Positions 34,714 through 45,800 of a DNA stretch of 64,000 nucleotides are shown piece by piece (the first letter of the stretch is position 1; each line of letters begins with the position of its first letter). The stretch comes from Microcoleus sp. bin38.metabat.b11b12b14.051 (GTDB lineage: Bacteria > Cyanobacteriota > Cyanobacteriia > Cyanobacteriales > Microcoleaceae). Position numbers and translations under genes: made by a program. Below the pieces are notes generated by a model, which was not told the DNA's origin, searched no databases, and was given only the letters and a program-made list of their open reading frames with translations. The stretch is taken from the NCBI RefSeq assembly GCF_013299165.1, contig NZ_JAAFKD010000010.1:124001-188000 (forward strand), given 5' to 3'.

Positions 34714-35574
34714 ATGTTTAACCTCATGTATATTTCTCCAGAGCAAGACCAGAAAATTCGCTACATCATGCGCGAGTGCGGTCAAGCCGCCTACAGGCTT
34801 GCTGCGGCACCTTTTGAAGTTTCCGAGAAAGGCCCGGACGACTACGTGACGAGTATCGATCGCTACTTAGACCGACAACTATCAGCAGCATTTAGCAATT
34901 TGTTTCCTGAAGACGGCACGATCACCGAGGAAAACACCGCCTCTAGGGCAGCTTACCGGGGAAATTACCAGCGCTTGTGGTGCATCGATCCCCTGGACGG
35001 GACGGAGGGATTTATTCAGGGAAAACAGCACTACGCTGTGATGGTGGGGCTGCTGCTGGAGGGCGAACCGGTGGCTGGCTGGATCTACGCCCCGGCTTTT
35101 GACCAAATGTATTTTGGCGGCAAAGATTGGGGATTGTTCCAAACTGTGGGAACCTCCGAGCCGCAGCCGATCGCCCTGTGCCAACCCCCGGCTCCGACAG
35201 CGCTCAATTGTAAAATTATTCTCGGAGACAAAGACCACAAAAACTACGCCCGGGCGATCGCCCAAAGCATCCCGGGAGCAGAATTTTACTCGCTGGGAAG
35301 TTTTGGCTTAAAAGTCATGGAAATTATACAAGGTCGAGCCGGTATGTACCTGTATTTCAACGGCAGAGTTAAAGTGTGGGATACTGCCGGCCCTCTGGCT
35401 CTAGCAAAGGCAGCCGGATTGGTCTGTTGCGACTTGCAAGGTCAACCGCTGAGGTGGACGGCCGATGCGATCGAGCCGGAGTCTTTGGCCCACAAGCAGT
35501 CAATGGCGATCGGCTGGCCGGACTACATAGAACCCCTGCTGGGCAAAGTTCAGGAGGCAGTCGCACGCTGTTAA
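34714..35574 (+). CDS. Inositol monophosphatase-family / CysQ-type 3'(2'),5'-bisphosphate nucleotidase
   Basis: A 286-residue Mg2+-dependent, Li+-sensitive phosphatase of the IMPase/CysQ superfamily. The metal ligands are visible: EENTASRA (near 69), the signature WCIDPLDGTEGFIQG (near 89-103) and the C-terminal WDTAGPLALAKAAGG-like WDTAGPLALAKAAGL (near 222-236). CysQ hydrolyses PAP formed during sulfate assimilation; inositol phosphates or fructose bisphosphate are alternatives. Two in-frame ATGs (34714, 34726) are possible. It is monocistronic by spacing. Confidence 0.88.
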   Translation: MFNLMYISPEQDQKIRYIMRECGQAAYRLAAAPFEVSEKGPDDYVTSIDRYLDRQLSAAFSNLFPEDGTITEENTASRAAYRGNYQRLWCIDPLDGTEGFIQGKQHYAVMVGLLLEGEPVAGWIYAPAFDQMYFGGKDWGLFQTVGTSEPQPIALCQPPAPTALNCKIILGDKDHKNYARAIAQSIPGAEFYSLGSFGLKVMEIIQGRAGMYLYFNGRVKVWDTAGPLALAKAAGLVCCDLQGQPLRWTADAIEPESLAHKQSMAIGWPDYIEPLLGKVQEAVARC

Positions 35575-35809
35575 ACCCCTTGAAAATTAAAGAATCTGCT
35601 AATTGTACGTGAAGCGCGCCTCTGTACCCTTATCATCAATTAAAGGAGCGATGATAAGTAAATTTCTCTGGTGTCTGTCCTGTATATCGGTCTCGTTTGC
35701 TTTGTGTCAATCTTATATAGCAGCAACAGATTGTTTTTGTTCTCAAACATCGATCGTTCCCTAGCTGTTGGCTGTCGCCCAATCATATTTCCCACCTCCG
35801 CGAGTTTGC

Positions 35810-36490
35810 ATGAAGACAGAAGCTTTCAGTGAGCTGTTCCCTCTATTTAAGGGTGCTAACCCAGAAACCTTGGGAGGGCTGCTATCAAATGCCGTCAAGC
35901 ATGAGTATCCCCCAGGCCGAGCTGTGGTGATGGAGGATTCTTGGGGCAACGCGATTTATTTTGTGGTGTCCGGCTGGGTCAAAGTCCGGCGCCTGTCAAA
36001 CGATCGAGCTGTATCAATGGCTATTTTAGGACGCGGTGCCTTCTTCGGCGAAATGGCGATTCTTGACGAATCTCCGCGATCAAATGACGTACTTGCTCTA
36101 TCACCCGTGCGCCTGATCAGCGTCACGGCTCAGCGATTTATCCAAACCCTGTTTAAAGACCCGCAATTGCACCACCGGATGCTGCAATTGATGGTGCGGC
36201 GGCTGCGCCAAACCAATCTCCGCTCTCAACTACAGAACCGCCAGCCAGCGGTTAAACTAGCAAATACTTTAGTCGAGCTGGGAGAAAACTACGGTCAGAA
36301 AACTGCTGAGGGCAAAGAAATCTTCAATATCCCCTATGAAGACTTAGCTGATGTCACAGGTATCAACCTAGATGAAACCAGCAAAATTATGGAAAAACTC
36401 GATAGTAAAGGCTGGATCAAAATCGATCCAGATCACCAAACTATCCATTTGATCAACCTCAAGCACTTGATGAATTTGGCAAGTCAATGA
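35810..36490 (+). CDS. Crp/Fnr-family transcriptional regulator
   Basis: A regulator with an N-terminal cyclic-nucleotide-binding-like domain (IYFVVSGWVKVRRLS, GRGAFFGEMAILDESPRSNDVLA, about residues 45-95) and a C-terminal winged helix with the HTH segment IPYEDLADVTGINLDETSKIMEKLDSKGWIKI (about 175-210). The phosphate-binding cassette reads FFGEMAILDESPRSND, close to the FGExA...RSA cAMP motif, though whether it binds cAMP is not decidable. The ATG at 35810 (MKTEAFSELF) is preferred to an in-frame TTG at 35768; neither has a strong ribosome-binding site. Its last four bases ATGA overlap the start of the M61 peptidase gene, so the two are translationally coupled. Confidence 0.87.
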   Translation: MKTEAFSELFPLFKGANPETLGGLLSNAVKHEYPPGRAVVMEDSWGNAIYFVVSGWVKVRRLSNDRAVSMAILGRGAFFGEMAILDESPRSNDVLALSPVRLISVTAQRFIQTLFKDPQLHHRMLQLMVRRLRQTNLRSQLQNRQPAVKLANTLVELGENYGQKTAEGKEIFNIPYEDLADVTGINLDETSKIMEKLDSKGWIKIDPDHQTIHLINLKHLMNLASQ

Positions 36491-38385
36491 CTGATGTTAC
36501 TTCTTTGGATACCCCGCCCGCTGCCGACAACGTGAAGGGACAATTAACAGCACCGATAATTCACTATTCGGTAGCGATGCCCCATCCTGAATCCCACTTG
36601 TTTGAAGTAACTTTGCGCGTGCAAGGTTGGTCGGAGCCGGTGCTGGATTTAAAAATGCCTGTGTGGACTCCCGGTTCTTACTTGGTTCGAGAGTACGCCC
36701 GCCACCTGCAAGATTTTCGCTCCCTCTCGGGCGCGCGTGCTTTACCTTGGCGCAAGCAAAGCAAAAATCACTGGCAAATCGATACAAATTCAGTGTCAGA
36801 TATCACTGTTTTCTACCGGATTTTTGCCAACGAACTAACAGTGCGAACCAATCATTTAGACTCGACTCACGGTTATTTTAACCCGGCGGCTCTGTGCTTT
36901 TTCGTACCCGGTTTTGAGCGCAACTGCTACAGCGTCACAATTGTGCCGCCGCAGCCCCAATGGCGCACAGTGACTACTTTGCCTCCTGTCTCCGGACAGG
37001 ATATGACTTTCGCTGCTGCGGATTTTGACACCCTGGTTGATAGTCCTTTTGAGATTGGCTGTCACGATGCCTACGATTTTGAAGTGATGGGAAAACCCCA
37101 CCAGCTAGTAGTTTGGGGACAAGGCAATTTAGAACCAGATCGGGCGATTCGAGACATCCAAAAAGTGATCGAAGTCGAAGCCGAAATGTTCGGCGGTTTG
37201 CCCTACGATCGCTACGTGTTTTTGCTGCATCTATCCGGCTCTGGTTTTGGCGGTTTGGAACACAAAGATAGCTGCACTCTTAACTATTCGCGTTTTGGTT
37301 TTAGGGCTAAGGACAAGTACGAACGCTTTATTCAATTGGTGGCTCACGAGTTTTTTCACCTCTGGAATGTCAAGCGCATTAGACCGAAAGCTCTCGAAGT
37401 ATTTGACTACGAAAACGAAAACTACACTACTTCTCTGTGGTTCTGTGAAGGCACGACCAGTTATTACGATTTGGTGGTGCCGTTTCGAGCTGGTATTTAC
37501 AACGTCAAAGGTTATTTCCAAAATTTAGCTAAAGAAATTACTCGCTTACAGGCGACTCCGGGGCGGAACGTGCAGCCGGCGAGCGAGTCGAGTTGGGATG
37601 CTTGGATTAAACTTTATCGCAGGGATGCTAATAGCGATAATTCGCAGATTTCCTATTATTTGAAAGGGGAAGTAGTTTCGTTGTTGCTGGATTTGTTGAT
37701 TCGAGCTAAACACGGTAACGCCCGATCGCTCGACGATGTGATGCGTTTGATGTGGCAGCAGTTTGGCGGTTTTTCTGCTGAAAACGAAGATTTTGACCAA
37801 AAGTCGGAAACAGAGGCTAAGCCTGCGCGTTTAACATCAAACGGCAAGTTAAATTCACACTCGCTGTCGGCAGAAATAGGCTTTACTCCCGAACAGTTGC
37901 AAAGTGCGATCGAATCCGTGGCAGAAATGGACTTGAGCGACTTTTTTGCGCGCTATGTAGACGGCACAGAAGAGTTGCCTTACGACAAATACCTGCAACC
38001 TTTCGGGCTGCAAATTTTGGTAGATGAAACTGACGCCTCGCCTCGCCTCGGTTGGATGTTGGGGGCAGAAAACGGGCGGCAAATGGTGAAATTTGTCGAA
38101 GCAGGATCTCCGGCACAATTGGCAGGAATTGACGCTGGGGACGAGTTGCTGGCGATCGCAGGTTTTCGGGTAAATGCCGAACAAGCCAGCGAGAGGCTCA
38201 AAGATTATCGGCCTGGTGACACGTTAGAAGTGACAGTGTTTCACCAAGACGAACTGCGGACTTGTTCTGTTACTCTCGCCGGGCCGCGCCCGGGCCGTTA
38301 CTCGATCGTACCAGTCGATCGGCCAACTGCTATTCAGAAACAAAACTTTACTGGATGGCTAGGTGTTCCCCTATCGAATTTGTGA
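36487..38385 (+). CDS. M61-family glycyl aminopeptidase-like protease with PDZ domain
   Basis: A 632-residue metalloprotease. The N-terminal beta-rich M61 domain precedes the zinc motif LVAHEFFHLWNVKRIRP (near 284-300). The third ligand Glu lies in LWFCEGTTSYYDL (near 317-329). A PDZ domain follows at about 515-610 (GLQILVDE, SPAQLAGIDAGDELLAIAGFRVNA). No signal peptide is evident, so it is probably cytoplasmic or periplasm-independent. The M61 family resembles glycyl aminopeptidases; the natural substrate in cyanobacteria is unknown. It is coupled to the preceding Crp-type regulator by an ATGA overlap, suggesting coordinated expression. Confidence 0.9.
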   Translation: MTDVTSLDTPPAADNVKGQLTAPIIHYSVAMPHPESHLFEVTLRVQGWSEPVLDLKMPVWTPGSYLVREYARHLQDFRSLSGARALPWRKQSKNHWQIDTNSVSDITVFYRIFANELTVRTNHLDSTHGYFNPAALCFFVPGFERNCYSVTIVPPQPQWRTVTTLPPVSGQDMTFAAADFDTLVDSPFEIGCHDAYDFEVMGKPHQLVVWGQGNLEPDRAIRDIQKVIEVEAEMFGGLPYDRYVFLLHLSGSGFGGLEHKDSCTLNYSRFGFRAKDKYERFIQLVAHEFFHLWNVKRIRPKALEVFDYENENYTTSLWFCEGTTSYYDLVVPFRAGIYNVKGYFQNLAKEITRLQATPGRNVQPASESSWDAWIKLYRRDANSDNSQISYYLKGEVVSLLLDLLIRAKHGNARSLDDVMRLMWQQFGGFSAENEDFDQKSETEAKPARLTSNGKLNSHSLSAEIGFTPEQLQSAIESVAEMDLSDFFARYVDGTEELPYDKYLQPFGLQILVDETDASPRLGWMLGAENGRQMVKFVEAGSPAQLAGIDAGDELLAIAGFRVNAEQASERLKDYRPGDTLEVTVFHQDELRTCSVTLAGPRPGRYSIVPVDRPTAIQKQNFTGWLGVPLSNL

Positions 38386-38770
38386 CATAAATAAAGGGGA
38401 AGGAAAAGGGGAAGACAAAAACGAATCACGCTCAATTCCCAATTTTCAATTCCCATTAGTGTCAACAATCGCCTAAAACCAAAGAAATCTCGCTTCTAGC
38501 GCAGTCTAGATCCCCCTCGCATCGCCCCGATAGTCGGGGGACACCGATCGCGCTTTCGGTTCGCATTTTGTTAAGGGGGGTTAGGGGCGATCGAGGCCCG
38601 AATAGTCAAACAGCCGATCTGTACTAGATTTGATGTTAAGTTGACACTAATAACAAATAACAAATGACCAATGACAAATGACAAATGACAAATGACCAAT
38701 GACAAATGACCAATGACAAATGACCAATGACAAATGACCAATAACCAATTAGCAATTACCAATTTTAATT
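38386..38770. repeat. Intergenic region with a (T)GACAAA/TGACCAA heptamer array
   Basis: From about 38648 to 38750 there are some 14 units alternating between GACAAAT and GACCAAT. Before the array the stretch 38386-38645 shows short G/C-rich palindromes (for example around 38500-38560) and no gene. The array runs to within 25 bases of the next start codon. Confidence 0.87.
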
Positions 38771-39244
38771 ATGCAAACCCCACCACCTCCATCAATTACG
38801 CCTCGCCAGATGAACCTGCTGAGAATAGTTGCTTCAATGGCCTGGGCTGACGGCGAACTGGCTATAGAAGAAGTGAATATAATGCTCGATCGCTTTTGCA
38901 GTTTGTTTGGTTCCGGTAACGACACACAACAAATGCAACAGGAACTGCGAGATTACATCATGCAAAATATCCCGCTTGATGAGTTGATTCACCAACTAGA
39001 AACGCAAGAGGAAAAAGAATTAGTTTTGCAACTCGGCTATGAAGTAATTTCATCTAGTTCTCGGACTCCCGACGAACCCAAAATAAACGCTGACGAAGCC
39101 GCAGCTTATCAAAAATTAGTGCAGTTGCTGAATCTTCCAGAGGATGCAGTCAAACGTATAGAAGCAGAAGCATCGGCGGCAGATAATTCTGAGGGAATGA
39201 TAGAGAAGATGGCTCACAAATTAGAACAGTTCATCAAAGGCTAG
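38771..39244 (+). CDS. TerB-family (tellurite-resistance-like) protein
   Basis: A 157-residue soluble, all-helical protein of the TerB fold. The family-typical acidic metal-binding motif is MNLLRIVASMAWADGELAIEEVNIMLDRF (residues 14-42), followed by LVLQLGYEVISSSSRTPDEPKINADEAAAYQKLVQLL (86-121). The paired DGE and DE motifs probably bind divalent metal. In most genomes single TerB proteins have no proven link to tellurite. It stands alone with repeats on both sides. Confidence 0.83.
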   Translation: MQTPPPPSITPRQMNLLRIVASMAWADGELAIEEVNIMLDRFCSLFGSGNDTQQMQQELRDYIMQNIPLDELIHQLETQEEKELVLQLGYEVISSSSRTPDEPKINADEAAAYQKLVQLLNLPEDAVKRIEAEASAADNSEGMIEKMAHKLEQFIKG

Positions 39245-39872
39245 TTTGGGAATTGCGGGTGGCTGATTCCCGGTTGATGATGAGATTTGTGGTTTCTAAA
39301 CCTCAGATTTTTCCGAGAAACCGGGAATAGCTCGTAGGGTGCGTCGCCGAGCGAAAATCCCCAGTATCAAGAGCGACAATTAGATATATCCGCACCTGAT
39401 ACTATTTATAAATTATCGAAAAGCTTACCACCACAAAACCGGGAATAGCTCGTAGGGTGCGTCGCCGAGCGAAAATCCCCAGTATCAAGAGCGACAATTA
39501 GATATATCCGCACCTGATACCGTTTATAAATTATCGAAAAGCTTACCACAACAAAAATGTTGGGGGGACTAAAACCGATGGTTGTTGTCTGTCTCCTTGA
39601 AAACAACAGGTGCGTGGCTATCAGATGGTTGCTCTTTCTTGAAGATGGTCGATGTATCCGCACCCTACGGCTAATCAGGTATTAAACCTGCTCTTCTAAG
39701 GTAAAAATTTGTATAGCTGCGGTTTCAAGCACCCGGTATTCACATCAAGTATTCAACCCGGTGCTATGCTTATACAAACTATTTTTTGTTCCGTAATTTC
39801 TCTGTGTACGCTTCTCTTCTGCATAGTGCACTATAGAATTATAAAGCAATTTACTGACGGGAATCAAAATTT
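39245..39872. repeat. Intergenic region with two 118-bp tandem copies (39318-39553)
   Basis: Two nearly identical units of 118 bases, both opening with AAACCGGGAATAGCTCGTAG and containing CCCCAGTATCAAGAGCGAC, lie head-to-tail at 39318-39435 and 39436-39553. Part of the unit, in reverse orientation, follows near 39600-39680 (ending in ATCCGCACCCTACGGCTAAT). The last 190 bases before the next gene show no strong promoter. Confidence 0.85.
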
Positions 39873-42800
39873 ATGCTCCCAGCTTTAAGGATTTCTGGGT
39901 ATGACTTGCAAGAACTCATCCACCAAGGAACTAACACAGCTATTTATCGGGCGGTATCCCTAACAAACGGACACCCTGCCATCCTCAAAGTTTTAAATAC
40001 AGAATATCCTACCCTAGAACAGATAACTCGCTTAAAACACGAATATCAGATCGCCGTCGATCTTGATTGCCAATATACAGTAAAAGTCGATCGCCTAGAA
40101 ACGCACCCAAACTGCTTAGTATTAGTCTTAGAAGATTTTGGCGGCATCTCTCTCAAACAGTGGATGGCAAAAGCCGGGAATGCTGGCAGGATTTCTGCAA
40201 TGTGTGATACAAAAACCCTTGCAGGCGGCGGGCCAAGTGCTGGGCTTGACAGAAGTGTTGTCAATGCAGCAACCGCGAGTTACCAATTGTCGATCGCCCA
40301 ATTCTTAAACATTGCCATCCAATTAGCAAAAGCTTTAGTATTCCTGCATCAAAATCAAATTATTCATAAAGACATAAAACCAGCTAATGTTATCATAAAT
40401 GCCGAAACAAATCAAGTAAAGCTCGCTGATTTCAGCATCGCGTCGCGGTTAAACAAAGAAACGCCCAACTTAAAAAATCCCGATCGCCTAGAAGGAACTC
40501 TCGCCTATATGTCCCCGGAACAAACCGGGCGCATGAATCGCGACGTAGACTACCGCAGCGACTTCTACTCTCTCGGTGTCACCTTTTACGAACTGCTGAC
40601 AGGAAAATTGCCATTTCGCAGCACCGATCCGCTGGAATTAGTACACTGTCACATTGCCAAACAACCAATTGCAATTCCACAACTAAATCCGCAAATTCCC
40701 CAAGTGTTGGCGGAAATTGTGGAAAAACTGATGGCAAAAAATGCCGAAGACAGGTATCAAAGTGCACCCGGATTATTGGCAGATTTAGAACGCTGCCAGA
40801 ATCAAATCGAAAATTTAGGTACAATTGATAATTTTATCCCCGGACAACTGGAGGCGATGAGTCAGTTGTTAATTCCCCAAAAACTTTACGGGCGGGAAGA
40901 GCAAATAAAGCAATTATTGCAAGCCTTCGATCGCGTTAGCAAAGGTAGCGGTGAAATTGTCTCGGTAGGTGGCTATTCTGGAATTGGTAAATCTGCATTA
41001 GTTCATGAAATTATCCGCAATTTAACCAGACAGCGCGGCTACTTGGTATCGGGTAAATTTGATCAATTAAAACGCAATGTTCCCTACGCTTGTTTCAATC
41101 AAGCTATGCGGAGTTGGGTGCAGCAGATTTTGACCGAAAGCCAATCTCAGATTGACTTGTGGCGAGAAAAGCTGCTGGACATTTTGAATGTTAATGCTAA
41201 AGTTGCGATCGAAGCCATCCCCGAATTAGAGTTAATTTTAGGCCCACAACCAGACGTACCAGAACTCGGGCCGATTGAATCTCAGAACCGCTTCAATCGA
41301 GTGATGCAGCAGTTCGTCCAAGCAATTGCGAGTGCGGAACATCCCTTAGTAATGTTTCTGGATGACTGTCAGTGGATAGATGCTGCAACAGTCAATATGT
41401 ACGAACAAAATTGCCTCGGTAAAATGCCTTACTTGCTGGTAATTGTTGCTTATCGGGATAACGAAGTCAGCCCGACACATCCGTTTCTGCTGGCGAATGA
41501 GGTAATTCGGGGCGCAGGAGTTCCGATGACAGCTATTACTTTAAAACCGTTAGCAATTGACTGCGCGACTCAACTAATTGCTGAAACTTTGAGCTGTCCT
41601 GCTGAAACAGCGACACCGCTGGCGAATTTATTACTACAAAAAACGGATGGAAATCCATTTTTTCTGAAACAACTGCTGAAATATTTGCATCAAAAATCCT
41701 GGTTGAGATTTGACCCACAGGCTGCTGAGTGGCAGTGGGATATTCAACATATTGAATCCCAGGGAATTTCAGAAAATGTTGTTGATTTGATGGTGAATAA
41801 AATTCAAATTTTGTCAACCGCCACCCAGCGAATATTACAATTAGCGGCTTGTATTGACAATCAGTTTAGTTTGGATATACTGTCTGTGGCAAGCGGGAAA
41901 TCTTGGAGTCAAACAGCGCAGGATTTGTGGGAAGCGCTGCAAGTAGGGTTAATTTTACCTGTAGGCAATACCTATCGGATACCTCAAGTATTTGAGCCGG
42001 AAGAGTTGGAAAAGTTGGGAAAAACGGCCCCAGATGTGTGCTACAAATTTATGCACGATCGCGTTCAGCAAGCTGCTTATGCCATGATTCCTGATGCAGA
42101 CAAAGAATCGGTTCATTTAGCGATCGGGCGTTTGTTATTGCAAGGAAGCAGCGAAGGTGAACGCCAAGAACGAATTTTTGATATTGTCAATCATTTAAAT
42201 TTTGCTCGCGGGTTGATTTGCGAGTTGAATCAACTTTATGAATTAGCAGAGTTAAACTTGCAGGCGGGCAAAACTGCCGCATCTGCTTCGGCATTTGAAA
42301 CTGCGCTGACTTTTTTCCAGTCGGGCTGCAATAGTTTGCCGGCACAAAGTTGGGAAGATAATTATGCGTTAACTTGGGCGCTGCATTTGGCATTGGGCGA
42401 AGCGGAATATTTGAATGGGAAAAATGACGAAGCTTTGGTAATTTTTGACTTGATTTTGCCGAAAACTAGGACATTATTGGAACGGTGTCAGGTTAATGAG
42501 TTAAAAATGACTTGTCTGCGGATGAAAAATGATTTGCCTGCTGCTTATCGCTTAGGTATCGAGACGCTGCAATTGTTGGGAATTGAGTTTGAGGCGTACC
42601 CGGATGATGCGTATTTGCTGCGGGAGTTGGTGAAGACGAAGGCGATGATTGGGGAATCCATCGCCGATTTAGCAGATTTACCGGCACTCACCGATCCGCT
42701 GCAACTGGCCGCCCACCGGGTTTTGAAAGAACTTTACCCCATTGCTTACTTTACCAGTCCTAACGCCCCATTTCTCTGCGCGATGAAGTTGGTGCAGGCG

Positions 42801-45800
42801 ACAATTGAACACGGTAATTGCAGAATATCCGCCTTTGGCTACATTGTGTATTCCTTTACTTTAATTGTTAAATATGGCGAAATTGACACTGGTTGCACAG
42901 TAGGAGAACTGGGTCTCAATCTTTACGAATGCTGGGATGCTAAAGAGTTAGGTGCTTGTATTTTTGTCACGTGGGGGGCTTTAACTTTGCACCACATTAA
43001 ATATATTGATGAGTCGAAGCTTTTTCTGATTAAATCTTTTAACTGCGGTTTAGAGACAGGTGCTTATCAGTGGTCGGGATATGCTGCGGCTAATTATTTG
43101 GCCATCTGCTTTTTTGGGAATGAATCGCTGCAAAAATCCGCTGCAATCATTGATGAATTTATCCCAGTTTTGGAAAAAATAGACCGCAATATGCTAGCGT
43201 ATTGTTTGCTAAACAAACAGCCAATTTACCAGCTTACTTGTCCTGCGGATACTGCGGTCAATCCGCCAAGTTTCATCGATGAACAGTCGCTTTTAGAATT
43301 TGCTGAAGCCTCGGCAGATTTGGGGGCTTCTTTTTTAGTTTATCTCTACAGACTAACCGTGGCGAATTGGTTTGGGGAGGTCGATCGAGCACTAGAATAT
43401 GCTAATATTGGTGCTGAATTTTTGGTATTTGCTACTGGTGGTTTTCTGAATCCGGTTTTTCGCTTCCACCGCGCTATAGCCCTGGCTGCTGCTTGTACAA
43501 ATGCCAGCGAGTGCGATCGCCAAATCTACCTAGAACAGCTCAATATTGACCTGGAGAAGCTCCGAGAATTTGCGAAAAACTGCCCTGCGAATTACCAGCA
43601 CAAATATTTAGCCATCCGGGCGGAAGTGGCGCGGTTGTCGGGACAAAACTATGAGGCGTCAGAATGCTACGATAGTGCGATCGCCCTGGCAATACAAAAT
43701 CGCTTCATTCAAGATTCTGCACTCGTTAACGAATTAGCAGCGAGATTTTATTTATCGCAAAATCGGCTGATTTTCGTGAAGAATTATCTCAACGATGCCA
43801 GACTTGGCTATCTCCAGTGGGGCGCCACAGCGAAAGTCCGTCAACTCGAACAATACTATAGTAATTTATTTCCGGAAGCTGTAGAGTCGCGGATTGCTGT
43901 AACTTTAACTGCGAGTACGTCTAGTCATACTAATATCTTGGATGTAGCAACAGTAATCAAAGCTTCTCAAGCAATTTATAGTGAAATTGTTTTAGAAAAG
44001 TTGCTCAAAAAACTGCTCCATATTATCTTAGAAAATGCGGGCGCACAGCAAGGCTGTATTATTTTAGAACGAGGCGGGAAATTGTTTGTGGAAGTTTCGG
44101 ATACTAACCACCATGACTCTGCAACATTTCAGGAGTCAAGGCTGGTGGAAGATAGCTGCGATCTTCCTATTTCTGTCGTCAAGTATGTTGCGATAAGTCA
44201 GCAGCCTTTGGTGTTAAGCGATGCAAGTCGAGAAACAATTTACCAAGCGGATGCTTATATTCAAAATTGCCAACCAAAATCGGTTTTATGCGCGCCGATT
44301 TTGTATCAAAGTAAGTTGATCGGCATTGTGTATTTAGAGAATAATCTGGCGAGTGGAGCATTTACGCGCGATCGGCTGGAACTGTTGCAACTTTTAACGA
44401 CACAAGCGGCGATCGCCATTGAAAACGCCCGCCTCTACGCCCGCGAACAACACAAATCTCGCCAATTGACTGAATCTCTCGAAAACCTGCAACAGTTTCA
44501 AGTCGAACTCGTCCAAAAAGAACAACAATACCGCAACATATTTGAGGCGGTAGCAGACGGACTTTCGCTGGTAGATTTGAAGACTGGTAAAGTCATCGCA
44601 ACTAACCCAGCATTCTGTCAAATTTATGGTTATTCTCAGGAAGAGTTTGTGCAGTTAACTCCGCCAGATTATGTTCTCCCAGAGTATTTGTATTTATTTG
44701 CCGAATGGCAACAAACTATGAGAAAATGCCAACAATTTAACAGTCAAATTGTCATACAGAAAAAAGACGGTACGCTGTGCGATGTTGAGATAAAATCTAA
44801 CTTTTTTGAGTACGAGGGCCAACCCCACGCCCTGGTAATTAATCGCGATATTAGCGATCGCAAGTGCGCCGAAATAGCTCTGCAAACATCGGAAGCTGAA
44901 TTGAGACAAAAAGCTGAAGATTTAGAAGTAATACTTGTTAAACTCCAACAAACTCAATCACAATTAGTTCAAACCGAAAAAATCTCGCAACTCGGACAAC
45001 TGGTGGCTGGAGTAGCGCACGAAGTGAATAATCCCGTTAGCTTTATTTCTGGCAACTTGCATCATGCCAAAGACTATATTAGTGATTTAATAAATTTAGT
45101 CCAGGTTTATCAAGACAACTTTCCCGAGCCGGGAGAAGCAGTTTTAGATAAAATAGAAGCCATTGAATTTGAATATTTAGTAGAAGATTTGCCGAAGATG
45201 ATTGAGTCGATGAAATTGGGAACCGATCGCATCCGCGACATCATGCAATCTTTACGAAATTACTCGCGTACCGACGGGATTGAGAAAAAATCCGCAAATA
45301 TTCACGAAGGAATTGATACCACATTAATGATTTTGTCGCATAGGTTAAAAGCTTCGAGCGCTCGCCCGATGATTAAAGTCCTCAAAAATTACGGAGAATT
45401 GCCTAACATTGAATGCTATCCGGGACAACTAAATCAGGTATTTATGAATTTGCTCGCTAATGCGATCGATGCTCTGGAAGAATCTAATTTTGGCAAAACA
45501 TACAAACAGATTGAGAGCAACCCCAATCTGATTACAATTTCTACCTCTGTTGCCCACAGCAGCGGAAAACAGACAAATCGTCTAGTCAAGATTCGGATAG
45601 CTGACAATGGAATTGGGATGTCAAAACATATCAAAGAAAAATTGTTTACGCCATTCTTTACAACTAAAGCAGAAGGCAAAGGCACCGGATTGGGATTGCC
45701 GATTTGTCACGATATAATTACCAAAAAACACAGGGGAAGCTTAGAATGTTTTTCATCGCCGGGAAGGGGAACCGAATTTGCGATCGCGCTTCCCGCACGC